Origin: Polaribacter septentrionalilitoris
GTDB taxonomy: Bacteria > Bacteroidota > Bacteroidia > Flavobacteriales > Flavobacteriaceae
Direction: 5' to 3'
Assembly: GCF_009832745.1 (NCBI RefSeq)
Contig: NZ_VRMJ01000033.1
Span: 248,001-312,000 of the forward strand
DNA: 64,000 nucleotides
The translations under genes and the position numbers were made by a program. This document shows, in pieces, positions 26,451 through 34,177 of this stretch (positions are counted from its first letter, which is position 1; every line of letters starts with the position of its first letter). Below the pieces are notes generated by a model. That model saw nothing but the letters and a program-made list of their open reading frames with translations. It was not told where the DNA came from and did not search any database.

Positions 26451-26483
26451 AGACCTCACAGGTTTTAAAAACCTGTGAGGTCT
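26451..26483. repeat. REP-like palindrome, copy 3
   Basis: Identical to copy 2, 18 bp upstream of the RAYT start codon and 4 bp from the end of the type III PKS gene. The two copies and the RAYT form a palindrome-transposase-palindrome unit of about 650 bp. Confidence 0.95.
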
Positions 26484-26486
26484 AAA

Positions 26487-27539
26487 TTACCATTCTAACA
26501 ATATACGTTGTGCAGAAAATCCTGGTCCAAAACTTAACATAATTCCACGTTCGCCTTTTTGCGGATTTCTATCCATAAATCGTTCTAAAACATACAAAAC
26601 TGTAGCACTAGACATATTGCCATACAAACGTAAAACTTCTTTTGTATCATCTATATTTTTACCTAAAACACCAAATAATTCTTCTACGGTTTGTACTATT
26701 TTTTTTCCTCCTGGATGAAAAATTAAGTGATCTACATCGTTAATCGTTAAATTATTTTTTTCTAAAAAAGGATGAATGATTGCAGGAAAATGGTCTGCAA
26801 TTTTCTGTGGAACTTCTTTATCTAAAATCATTTGCAAACCTGTATTTACCAATTTAAAACCCATCATATTTGTGGCGTCATAAAAATGATACATGGCTTC
26901 GTCTATAATTGTTGGGCCTTTATCTTCTTGATAAGAAGACAAAATTACTGCTGAAGCTCCATCACCAAAAATAGCTGCTGAAACAATATTTGTCATCGAA
27001 AAATCTTCTAACTGAAACGTTGCTGTGGGTGCTTCTACAGCAATAACTGCTGCTCTTTTATTTGGATTTGCTTTCAGGAAATTTTTGGCATAAATAATTC
27101 CAGAAACACCAGCTGCACAACCCATTTCTGTAACTGGTAAACGCACAATATCTTGTTTCATTCCTAAGGAGTTTATCAGGTATGCATCTACTGAAGGAAT
27201 CATAATTCCTGTACAACTTACAGTAATTATATAGTCTATATCTGTGGGTTTTAAACTCGCTTTTTCTAGCGATTTTTTTAAAGATTGTTCTGCCAATTGT
27301 ACTACTTCTCTTGTATAAATATCATTTTTTTCTTCAAAAGAAGTGGCTGTAAAAACTTCTTCTGGATCCATAATAGAATAACGTTTGTCTACAGCAGCAC
27401 CTTCAAAGAGTTTGACTACTTTTCGTTGAAAACGCTCTTCTTGATTTTGCATCCATAATTTTACAAACGGAATAATATCTTTGGTTTCTTTATAATATTT
27501 GGGTAGCTGTTTGGCTACTGATTTTATTTTTACTTTCAT
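26487..27539 (-). CDS. Type III polyketide synthase (chalcone/stilbene synthase-like)
   Basis: Type III PKSs extend an acyl starter with malonyl-CoA and cyclise it to pyrones, resorcinols or phloroglucinols without a carrier protein. The 350-residue protein has the complete triad: Cys141 in TEMGCAAGVSG, His275 in FHPGGKKI and Asn308 in YGNMSSATVLYVL. Its last strand has the GPGFSAQRILLEW ending typical of the family. The methyltransferase gene lies 1 bp upstream and a flavoprotein gene beyond it. The group resembles the Streptomyces srs (PKS, methyltransferase, flavin hydroxylase) phenolic-lipid set by function class; the product here is inference. Confidence 0.95.
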   Translation of the reverse strand: MKVKIKSVAKQLPKYYKETKDIIPFVKLWMQNQEERFQRKVVKLFEGAAVDKRYSIMDPEEVFTATSFEEKNDIYTREVVQLAEQSLKKSLEKASLKPTDIDYIITVSCTGIMIPSVDAYLINSLGMKQDIVRLPVTEMGCAAGVSGIIYAKNFLKANPNKRAAVIAVEAPTATFQLEDFSMTNIVSAAIFGDGASAVILSSYQEDKGPTIIDEAMYHFYDATNMMGFKLVNTGLQMILDKEVPQKIADHFPAIIHPFLEKNNLTINDVDHLIFHPGGKKIVQTVEELFGVLGKNIDDTKEVLRLYGNMSSATVLYVLERFMDRNPQKGERGIMLSFGPGFSAQRILLEW

Positions 27540-27540
27540 T

Positions 27541-28269
27541 TTATTTTTTTATAATCCACAGAAAACGAAATGCCCATTTCCAGGTTATACTATATTTTAA
27601 ATTGTCACACTGAGCTTGTCGAAGTGTTTTTGAAATTCTTTCTAAATCTTTTCGTTTAAATCCTCTTAATACAGAGGTTAATCCGTCTTCAATAATCATT
27701 TTATTGCTAATAAAAACAGACAGTAATAGAAACAAATAATAGGCTAATGTATGTCTGTGTAAATCGTTAACAACAATGCCAATTTTGGTTTGTTTGATTG
27801 TGTTTTTTAAAAAAGAAACCAATTGTTCTTCTTTAAAATGATGCAAAAATAAGGTGGCTATCACCACATCAAAGGTTTCCGATTTAAAATCTTCAGAAAA
27901 AATATCCTGAGTTTTAAAACTCAATTCTGGATATTCTACAGACAATTCGTTAGCATAATCTATGGCTGTTGGGTTGGCGTCTACACCAATTAATTTGAAT
28001 TTATAGCCTTCTTTACGCCCAAATTTTGCAACATCTCTTAAAATATCTCCATGACCACAACCAATATCTACAATGGAAATTTCTTCTTCTTTTGGGTGAT
28101 TTTTTAAGAGCGCCTTTAAACCATTTACAGTTACTTTATTACCTCCTAACCACCTGTTAATTTTCTCTAATTTATCTAAAGTATCTCGTAACAAATCACC
28201 ACCAATCGAAAAATCGTCCATCAACTCTTCTTTGTCTGTTCTTTGTTTTGTGTTGATGAAAAAATCCAT
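27541..28269 (-). CDS. Class I SAM-dependent methyltransferase
   Basis: The 242-residue protein carries the SAM-binding motif ISIVDIGCGHGDILRDV (about 74-90), IGVDANPTAID for the acidic loop and FDVVIATLFLHHF for motif post-I/II. It ends 1 bp before the PKS gene. It would O- or C-methylate the cyclised polyketide. The last 30 residues contain LRQAQCDN, which is encoded by a dispersed repeat inserted in the reading frame (27603-27626), after which the protein ends with a hydrophobic, basic tail. Confidence 0.9.
   Translation of the reverse strand: MDFFINTKQRTDKEELMDDFSIGGDLLRDTLDKLEKINRWLGGNKVTVNGLKALLKNHPKEEEISIVDIGCGHGDILRDVAKFGRKEGYKFKLIGVDANPTAIDYANELSVEYPELSFKTQDIFSEDFKSETFDVVIATLFLHHFKEEQLVSFLKNTIKQTKIGIVVNDLHRHTLAYYLFLLLSVFISNKMIIEDGLTSVLRGFKRKDLERISKTLRQAQCDNLKYSITWKWAFRFLWIIKK
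27603..27626. repeat. Dispersed repeat inside the methyltransferase gene
   Basis: TGTCACACTGAGCTTGTCGA followed by AGTG is the canonical half of a repeat class abundant in flavobacterial intergenic DNA (I recognise it from its translation, LRQAQCD). Here it sits within the last tenth of a coding region and keeps the frame open. Confidence 0.6.
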
Positions 28270-28278
28270 TATTGATTT

Positions 28279-29415
28279 CTAAAGTTTGATTGGTTTTCCA
28301 TGCGTTTGTTTGATAATTACAGGTAATAAAAATGGCATTCTCTTTAAAATTGATAATAAAAACGATGCAATTTTGTCTTTTCTAAACAACATTGCTATAA
28401 AATGACCCGCTTTTAAACGCCACTTAAATTGCTTGTTCCATTGTCTAATATAAAGATTTTCGAGTTGTTTTCTCGATTCAATTTTATCATTCAAGTAATT
28501 TAGAATCAGTTTAGATGCTATTTGTGCAGATTGTATTGCCATACTCATTCCATTTCCACACAGTGGATGAATCATTCCTGCTGCATCACCAGACATAATG
28601 ATATGGTTTTCTACTGGTTTTTTGGTTTCAAAAGAAATTTGACTGATGGATAAAGGTTGCTCCCAAAATGGAGTTGCATTTTGAAACATTTCTTTTAAAA
28701 ATGTGTTTTTAAAAACCACATTTTCTTGAAAATCAGTAATGTTTTTGTGTTTTTTAAAAGATGAAAAATTGGTAATGTAACACAAGTTGATCACATCATT
28801 TTCTACTTTAGAAACACCACAATAACCGCCTTTAAAATTGTGTAAAGCCACTTTATTTTTAGGAAAATTGCCTTTTACATGAATTTTTACACCTAAATAA
28901 GGCGATTTTTTCTGAATAAAATCACGTTGCATTTTTATATCTAACAAACTGCGTTTACCAAAAGCACCAATACAAATTTTAGCTGTAAATTTCTTATTTT
29001 CTTTGGTTTCAACAGTAAAAACATCTTTCTTAAAATTAACCTGTATCACTTGATCTTGTAAAATTGCTACACCATTTTCTTTGGCTTTTTTATACAATTC
29101 GAAATCTAAAGTGTAACGTGAAATGCCAAAACCGCCCAAAGGTAATTTTGCAGCAATCACTTTATTTTTTGTGGTAGATAATTGAAAATCATCAATTTTT
29201 ACAGCACCAAAATCAAATGGATTGATGTTTAAAAACTCTAAATATGGTAAAACTTCATTCGAAATATATTCGCCACAAACCTTGTGTTTTGGGTAGCTGT
29301 TTTTTTCTATCAATAAAACTTTTTTATCGAATTTAGATAAGTGAATTGCATTGCACAAACCTGCTAAACCTCCACCTGCTATAATAATATCGTATTCCAA
29401 ATTATCTTTATTCAT
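28279..29415 (-). CDS. FAD-dependent oxidoreductase, geranylgeranyl-reductase/hydroxylase-like
   Basis: The 378-residue flavoprotein opens with the Rossmann loop DIIIAGGGLAGLCNAIHLSK (about 9-28), then EKNSYPKHKVCGEYIS, a Cys-Gly-Glu block shared by geranylgeranyl reductases and tryptophan-halogenase-like enzymes. The second FAD motif is SGDAAGMIHPLCGNGMSMAI (about 272-291). The family covers hydroxylases and reductases acting on hydrophobic or aromatic substrates, so it suits tailoring of a polyketide ring or its alkyl chain. It overlaps the next upstream gene by 8 bp. Confidence 0.88.
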   Translation of the reverse strand: MNKDNLEYDIIIAGGGLAGLCNAIHLSKFDKKVLLIEKNSYPKHKVCGEYISNEVLPYLEFLNINPFDFGAVKIDDFQLSTTKNKVIAAKLPLGGFGISRYTLDFELYKKAKENGVAILQDQVIQVNFKKDVFTVETKENKKFTAKICIGAFGKRSLLDIKMQRDFIQKKSPYLGVKIHVKGNFPKNKVALHNFKGGYCGVSKVENDVINLCYITNFSSFKKHKNITDFQENVVFKNTFLKEMFQNATPFWEQPLSISQISFETKKPVENHIIMSGDAAGMIHPLCGNGMSMAIQSAQIASKLILNYLNDKIESRKQLENLYIRQWNKQFKWRLKAGHFIAMLFRKDKIASFLLSILKRMPFLLPVIIKQTHGKPIKL

Positions 29416-30520
29416 CTAATAATGCTGCTAATTCTTTACCTACCAAACTGCCAATTGCAACGCCCATTCCTCCTAAACGAACACCACAAAAAACATTTTC
29501 TGAAACTGGTTTTACAATTGCTTTTTTCTGACTTCCAACGCCCATAATTCCACTCCATCTATGTTCAATTTCAAAATTGGTATTTGGTAAAATGGTATCT
29601 TTCAAAATTCTTTCCAATTCATTTTGAATGATTGTAGTTTGTCCAAACTCTGTAGTTTCTTCTGTTTCAAAATCTAAATTTCTACCTCCACCAAATAAAA
29701 TTCTATCATCAATATTTCTAAAATAATAATAGCCTTTATCTAAATGAAACGTACCTTTTATATGTAGATTTTTTATGGGTTTTGTAATGAGTACTTGCGC
29801 TCTTGCTGGTTGTATTTTTTCATTTAAAAGTTGATTGGCAAAACCATTTGTAGCAATGAATAATTTATGGGTTTTAAACGTTATTTTATTCGTTTTTATG
29901 GCAACTTTATCTCCTGTTTCTGTAAAACTATCAACCAAAATATTATTTAAAATTTTAACGCCTAATTGTTGTACTTTTAAAAGCAACTGATGCATCATTT
30001 TACCAGTATTTACTTGACCTTCAAAAATATTTACAAAATGATTGGGAGCTACATTTTTAAAACCAAATACATCTGGTTTTACCCAAAAAACATCTTTTTT
30101 AAAAATTGGTTTTAGTAATGTATTTATAGTATCTTTTTGTGATTTACATTCTTCAAAAAATGCTTCGTTTTCAAACAATTCATATCCAAAGTTTTGTTGA
30201 AAGTCGATGTTTTTATCACCCAAATTTTGTCTCAATAATTGGAGACCTTTCCAACGTTTATCAACTAAATTAAAAATCTCTTGTTCTGAGTGTGTTTTTA
30301 AATCGTCTATCAATTCAGATAAGCTACCAAAACAAGCAAAACCAGCGTTTTTTGTGCTGGCTCCTTGGGGTAACATGCCTTTTTCTAAAATTAAAATAGT
30401 TGCTTTTGGATGCTTTTTCTTTAGCTCTAAAGCACAATTTAAGCCTACAATGCCACTACCAACAATTGTAAAATCGATGTTTGTAAACCATTCTTTGAGT
30501 TCCCAGTAACTAAAGTTCAT
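29408..30520 (-). CDS. FAD-dependent oxidoreductase, DAO family
   Basis: The 370-residue protein has the dinucleotide motif FTIVGSGIVGLNCALELK (about 17-34), LEKGMLPQGASTKNAGF (FAD phosphate and isoalloxazine contacts) and a C-terminal GVRLGGMGVAIGS that closes the FAD site. D-amino-acid-oxidase-like enzymes oxidise C-N or C-O bonds; the substrate cannot be told. It is the first gene of the run DAO, FAD enzyme, methyltransferase, PKS and overlaps the second by 8 bp. A 32-bp palindrome lies 20 bp upstream of its start. Confidence 0.87.
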   Translation of the reverse strand: MNFSYWELKEWFTNIDFTIVGSGIVGLNCALELKKKHPKATILILEKGMLPQGASTKNAGFACFGSLSELIDDLKTHSEQEIFNLVDKRWKGLQLLRQNLGDKNIDFQQNFGYELFENEAFFEECKSQKDTINTLLKPIFKKDVFWVKPDVFGFKNVAPNHFVNIFEGQVNTGKMMHQLLLKVQQLGVKILNNILVDSFTETGDKVAIKTNKITFKTHKLFIATNGFANQLLNEKIQPARAQVLITKPIKNLHIKGTFHLDKGYYYFRNIDDRILFGGGRNLDFETEETTEFGQTTIIQNELERILKDTILPNTNFEIEHRWSGIMGVGSQKKAIVKPVSENVFCGVRLGGMGVAIGSLVGKELAALLDE

Positions 30521-30540
30521 TTTAAGGTGATTTTTATTTT

Positions 30541-30572
30541 AGACCTCACAGGTTTTAATACCTGTGAGCTCT
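30541..30572. repeat. REP-like palindrome, copy 4
   Basis: AGACCTCACAGGTTTT is followed by AATACCTGTGAGCTCT, a copy with a shortened centre and one arm mismatch. It lies between the broken GNAT gene and the DAO gene. Confidence 0.9.
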
Positions 30573-30585
30573 TTTTCAAAATGAT

Positions 30586-31041
30586 TTATAAATATTTTTC
30601 AAAACAAATACTGTTTTCCATTCCTATATATTGCCCATAATTGGGTATGATTTTATAGTTGCATTTTTTGTAAAATTTTACAGCCTCTACTTGTCTTTTT
30701 CCTGTTTCTAAAACACATTTTTTAGCACCCAATTCTTTTGCCCAAGTTTCTAATTCAGTAAGAATTTTTTGTGCAACTTGTTTTCCTCTAAAATCAGGAG
30801 AAACATACATTCTTTTTACTTCCATAGAACGTGTTGATTCTTTATCAAACGTCTTTATGGCACCACAACCTACAGGCACTTTATCCATATAAAAAACAAC
30901 AACGTGTTGCAAAACATCTATATGGTTAAACTGATTGTAAAAGTCGTGTTCATCTCCATCTGTAACTTTTAAATACGCGTCTAAATCTTATACCAAGTTG
31001 ATAAAATCTTTATTTTTTGAATTGGTTCTTACTATTTTCAT
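30586..31041 (-). pseudogene. GNAT acetyltransferase with in-frame stop at codon 18
   Basis: From the ATG at 31039-31041 the frame reads MKIVRTNSKNKDFINLV, then TAA (30988-30990), then continues in the same frame with DLDAYLKVTDGDEHDFYNQF and on into an intact GNAT domain (VVFYMDKVPVGCGAIK, VSPDFRGKQVAQKILTELE, FYKKCNYKIIPNYGQY). The pre- and post-stop parts together match the length of small GNAT proteins (about 151 residues), and the DLDAYL...DGDEH...YNQFN block is typical of their N-terminus. A TTG at 30912 could restart a 108-residue fragment lacking the first strand. A single substitution (AAA or CAA to TAA) would explain it. Confidence 0.82.
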
Positions 31042-31057
31042 AATTATTTTAACACAA

Positions 31058-31090
31058 AGACCTTTCAGGTTTTAAAAACCTGAAAGGTCT
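31058..31090. repeat. REP-like palindrome, copy 5
   Basis: AGACCTTTCAGGTTTT with a perfect complementary arm; the inner CTTTC/GAAAG differs from the CTCAC/GTGAG of copies 2-4 but both arms changed together, so symmetry is kept. Between dinB and the broken GNAT gene. Confidence 0.92.
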
Positions 31091-31106
31091 TAAAAGAATA
31101 TTTTTC

Positions 31107-32189
31107 TCAAAAATCAAATTGTAATTGCACCCAAACTGGTTCTTTTTTTTCTGTATTTAAGTTTCCAAAAGAAATACCTAACAATCGCACAGAATTCAAC
31201 AACTTTTCTTGATACAAAAGCTCTTTTACAATGGGCATAAATTCTGTTTTTAATTGTAAAAAATTTGGCACTGTTTTACTTCTGGTTTGTTGTGTAAAGT
31301 CAGAATATTTTATCTTTAAAGTTACCGTTTTTCCTTTTGTGTTGGCTTTTATCATTCTTCTTTCTAATTCATCTGCAATATTTTCTAGTTTTTTTAGCAT
31401 AAATATTTCTGATGAAATGTTTTCTCTAAAGGTTCTTTCTGCTCCTAAAGATTTTCTAATTCTATTCGGTTTTACTGGACTATTGTGAATTCCGCGAACA
31501 ATATTGTAATAATGCGCACCTGACTTTCCAAATAATTGTACCAACTCTTCCAATGTTTTTTTCTTTAAATCGTTACCCACAAAAATGCCCAAATTATACA
31601 TTTTAGCTGCAGTAACTTTACCTACGCCATAAAATTTATTGACGGGTAATTCCTCTAAAAATTGTAAAACTTCCTCTGGATGAACTGTTTTTTGACCATT
31701 TGGTTTGTTTATATCAGAAGCAACTTTGGCAATAAATTTATTTATTGAAATTCCTGCAGAAGCACGCAAACCTGTTTCATCATAAATTCTTTGTCTAATT
31801 TCTCTGGCAATATCATTTGCAGACGGATTCCCTTTTTTGTTTTCTGTAACGTCTAAATACGCTTCATCCAAAGAAAGTGGTTCTACCAAATCTGTATACT
31901 CATAAAAAATTTCTCTAATTTTTGCTGAGAGTTCTTTATACCTTGCAAAGTCTGATTTCACAAAAATAATATGAGGGCATTTTTGTTTTGCCAATACATT
32001 GCTCATTGCCGATTTTACACCAAATTTTCTAGCTTCATAACTGGCTGCAGAAACTACACCTCTATCTCCACCTCCACCAACAGCAATGGGTTTACCTCTT
32101 AATTCTGGGTTGTCTAATTGCGCTACAGATGCATAATAAGCATCCATATCTACATGAATAATTTTTCTATATTTCTCTAAATTTTTCAA
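31107..32189 (-). CDS. dinB: DNA polymerase IV
   Basis: This Y-family polymerase bypasses DNA lesions during stress. The 360-residue protein has the N-terminal catalytic part with HVDMDAYYASVAQLDNP (about 13-29, first metal Asp) and LSLDEAYLDVTE (about 103-114, second acidic pair), the helix-hairpin-helix region KFYGVGKVTAAKMYNLGI and a little-finger domain from about 240. The end QLQFDF contains the hydrophobic QLxFxF-like tail that may contact the beta clamp. No LexA-type operator is evident upstream. Confidence 0.96.
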   Translation of the reverse strand: MKNLEKYRKIIHVDMDAYYASVAQLDNPELRGKPIAVGGGGDRGVVSAASYEARKFGVKSAMSNVLAKQKCPHIIFVKSDFARYKELSAKIREIFYEYTDLVEPLSLDEAYLDVTENKKGNPSANDIAREIRQRIYDETGLRASAGISINKFIAKVASDINKPNGQKTVHPEEVLQFLEELPVNKFYGVGKVTAAKMYNLGIFVGNDLKKKTLEELVQLFGKSGAHYYNIVRGIHNSPVKPNRIRKSLGAERTFRENISSEIFMLKKLENIADELERRMIKANTKGKTVTLKIKYSDFTQQTRSKTVPNFLQLKTEFMPIVKELLYQEKLLNSVRLLGISFGNLNTEKKEPVWVQLQFDF

Positions 32190-32278
32190 TACTTGTAAAA
32201 ATACGACATATCTTTCCTTTGTAAAATATTCTTAATTTTAAAAAACGTATTTTTGATAGATAAATCATAAAAATTACC

Positions 32279-32671
32279 ATGAAAAAATTACTCTTTTTAT
32301 CAATAGCTATTTGTTTTTTTTCTTTTACTCAAAACGTAAACGCTCAATCTTTTGGGGACTTAAAAAACAAAACTTCAGTTTTAGACAAAACTGCTAAATA
32401 CAAAGCTTTATTAGACAAACCAGAAGTTCAAAAAAAGGTAAAAGAACAATTGGTAAAAAATACAAGTTTAAGAGACAAAGCCATTAATTTTCTTAAAAAT
32501 GACCCTGGTGTAAAAAATAAAGTATTGGGTCTAATTAAAAAAACGCCTCTTTCTAAAAATAAATTAATGTCTAACATTTTAAAAAACCCAGATTTGGTAA
32601 CTAAAATTATGGGGTTTATAAAAAGTAATCCTGATATTCTAAAAAAAGTAATGGGGCTAATTGGAATGTAG
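32279..32671 (+). CDS. Secreted helical-repeat protein, unknown
   Basis: The 130-residue protein has a signal peptide (KKLLFLSIAICFFSFTQNVNA) and a mature part built of about four similar helical units of 16-18 residues: LLDKPEVQKKVKEQLVKN, FLKNDPGVKNKVLGLIKK, ILKNPDLVTKIMGFIKS and NPDILKKVMGLIGM. The pattern (Leu/Ile, N-P-x-[VIL], K-[VI]-[ML]-x-[LF]-I) suggests amphipathic helices that pack together or touch membranes. I know of no assigned family. It has its own start region and converges on the hydrolase gene with a 1-bp gap. Confidence 0.75.
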   Translation: MKKLLFLSIAICFFSFTQNVNAQSFGDLKNKTSVLDKTAKYKALLDKPEVQKKVKEQLVKNTSLRDKAINFLKNDPGVKNKVLGLIKKTPLSKNKLMSNILKNPDLVTKIMGFIKSNPDILKKVMGLIGM

Positions 32672-32672
32672 T

Positions 32673-33512
32673 TTAGCTTAAAAAAGCTATACTTTTTGTA
32701 ACTACTTTTTGCAATTCTTTTGACATTTCATTAGATTTCCAAGGATGAGAAACATTAAAAACATGGTCTGCATTTTTAATAATTTCAAACTCACTTTTAG
32801 GATTCCATTTATGTAGATTTTCTCCTTCTTTTATAGAAATAGAAGTATCTGCATCACCATGAATTATTAAATGTGGAATGGTCATATTTTTAGCTGCTCT
32901 TTCAATATTTAGGCGTTCTTCGTTTTCTTTAAAATTGATGTAAAACTGATAAAAGTGAGGCATTTGTTGTTTGGTACGTCCGTTTACAACATATTTAACC
33001 CCTGTTTTTTTCCAGTTTTCTAAATCGCCAATGGTTGATGATCTTGAACCAAAATCGCACACTGCAGCTAAAGAAATTACTTTTTTTACACGATCATCTT
33101 CTGCTGCTTTTAAAGTTACAATCCCTCCACCTCTACTATGTCCAATAATAGAAATATCGTTAGAATTTATTTCATTTTTAAATTTATCTTCGGATGAAAT
33201 CCAATCTAAAACACTTTCTAAATCGTCTAATTCTTTTGTGTAATTGTTGTTTCCAAAAGCTTCTAAATCAGGAAAATCAATTGGGTTTTCTGCAGTACCA
33301 CCATTATGAGAAAAATTGAATTTTACAAAGAAAAAACCAACTTTAGCAAATGCTTCTGCCATTAAATTCCAAGCACCCCAATCTTTAAACCCTTTGTATC
33401 CGTGGCAAAAGACAACTACTTTTTTGGGTTGATAATTTTCTTGATAAAAAACATCAGTTACAATTGGTTTTTGATGTTTACCATCAACAATTAGATTTTT
33501 AAGAATTTTCAT
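32673..33512 (-). CDS. Alpha/beta hydrolase (dienelactone-hydrolase-like)
   Basis: The 279-residue cytosolic hydrolase has VVFCHGYKGFKDWG for the oxyanion region (about 33-46), the nucleophile elbow IGHSRGGGI (Ser about 123), an acid in HGDADTSISI (about 219-228) and the catalytic His in NADHVFNVSHPW. It likely cleaves an ester or amide; the substrate is unknown. It is 10 bp downstream of the LysE-like pair, so the three may be co-transcribed. Confidence 0.88.
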   Translation of the reverse strand: MKILKNLIVDGKHQKPIVTDVFYQENYQPKKVVVFCHGYKGFKDWGAWNLMAEAFAKVGFFFVKFNFSHNGGTAENPIDFPDLEAFGNNNYTKELDDLESVLDWISSEDKFKNEINSNDISIIGHSRGGGIVTLKAAEDDRVKKVISLAAVCDFGSRSSTIGDLENWKKTGVKYVVNGRTKQQMPHFYQFYINFKENEERLNIERAAKNMTIPHLIIHGDADTSISIKEGENLHKWNPKSEFEIIKNADHVFNVSHPWKSNEMSKELQKVVTKSIAFLS

Positions 33513-33522
33513 TTTTAGATTT

Positions 33523-34134
33523 TTATACTACAAATTTAAGGAAAGTAAATAAAGCAAAACCTGCTGTGATATAACATAAAATTAAGTTGATATTTTGTGT
33601 AAAACTCCCTGTTTTTTGCTGAATTTTTGGTGCATATTTTCCATATAAATATAAAATAACATAAGCTCCTGTTACTGAACCAATCACGAAAATAAATATA
33701 GAAACAACTTCAAAATTCATCATATTAAAGCCTACTAAGAATGCAGTTACTCCAGAGAAAAAGGGAATTGCAAACATATTTAGCGTAGACAATAGTAGAC
33801 CTGTAAGAAAGGAATTTTTTGTTTCTTTTTTATGTTTAATTTGTCTCTTCTCTTTGGTATTCTTTTTAAAAAAGTAAATAGATAATCCTAATAAAACTAT
33901 AACGCCTAATTTTTCTAAAAGCGCTAAAAATTCTGGGTTTTTACTAACATAATTTGTTAGGTAAATAGAGAGACTTGCTTGTACAAAAACAATTAACGAA
34001 ACTCCCAAACTAAACTTGGTAAATTCTTTTTGATTGCTATCTATTCGGATTTTTAACGCAGTCATATTTAAAACACTTGGAGGTGTGTACCCTAAAAATG
34101 CAAAAAGAAATCCGAATAAAAAAAGAGACAACAT
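33523..34134 (-). CDS. LysE family exporter (copy A)
   Basis: The 203-residue membrane protein has about six hydrophobic helices and the LysE/RhtB pattern: GFLFAFLGYTPPSVLNMTALKI near the start, a short charged loop (KKNTKEKRQIKHKKETKNS) and LLLSTLNMFAIPFFSGV. The family exports amino acids or small cationic compounds. A paralogue lies 43 bp upstream; the two share the same turns (PPSVLNMTALK/TPSFLNLTVVK and LLSTLNMFAIPFF/MMSLLNMMAIPFY). Confidence 0.85.
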   Translation of the reverse strand: MLSLFLFGFLFAFLGYTPPSVLNMTALKIRIDSNQKEFTKFSLGVSLIVFVQASLSIYLTNYVSKNPEFLALLEKLGVIVLLGLSIYFFKKNTKEKRQIKHKKETKNSFLTGLLLSTLNMFAIPFFSGVTAFLVGFNMMNFEVVSIFIFVIGSVTGAYVILYLYGKYAPKIQQKTGSFTQNINLILCYITAGFALFTFLKFVV

Positions 34135-34177
34135 AGTTATAGTTTATAACAATTCTGTCGCAAGCTTTTTAAAAAAA

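Noticed and set aside
22781..30520. Flexirubin or aryl-polyene pigment cluster
   Set aside because: The dialkylresorcinol enzymes DarA/DarB, an aromatic ammonia-lyase and acyltransferases are absent; a type III PKS is present instead.
30586..30912. Intact short GNAT starting at TTG 30912
   Set aside because: The frame extends upstream through a single TAA into a conserved GNAT N-terminus with an ATG at 31041, so the short frame is a fragment.
30988..30990. Recoded stop in the GNAT gene
   Set aside because: The codon is TAA, not TGA or TAG, and no selenocysteine- or pyrrolysine-type element is visible; a nonsense mutation is simpler.
24053..31090. CRISPR-like array
   Set aside because: The repeated units are palindromes scattered between genes at irregular distances of 0.5-4 kb, without spacers of constant size and without cas genes.
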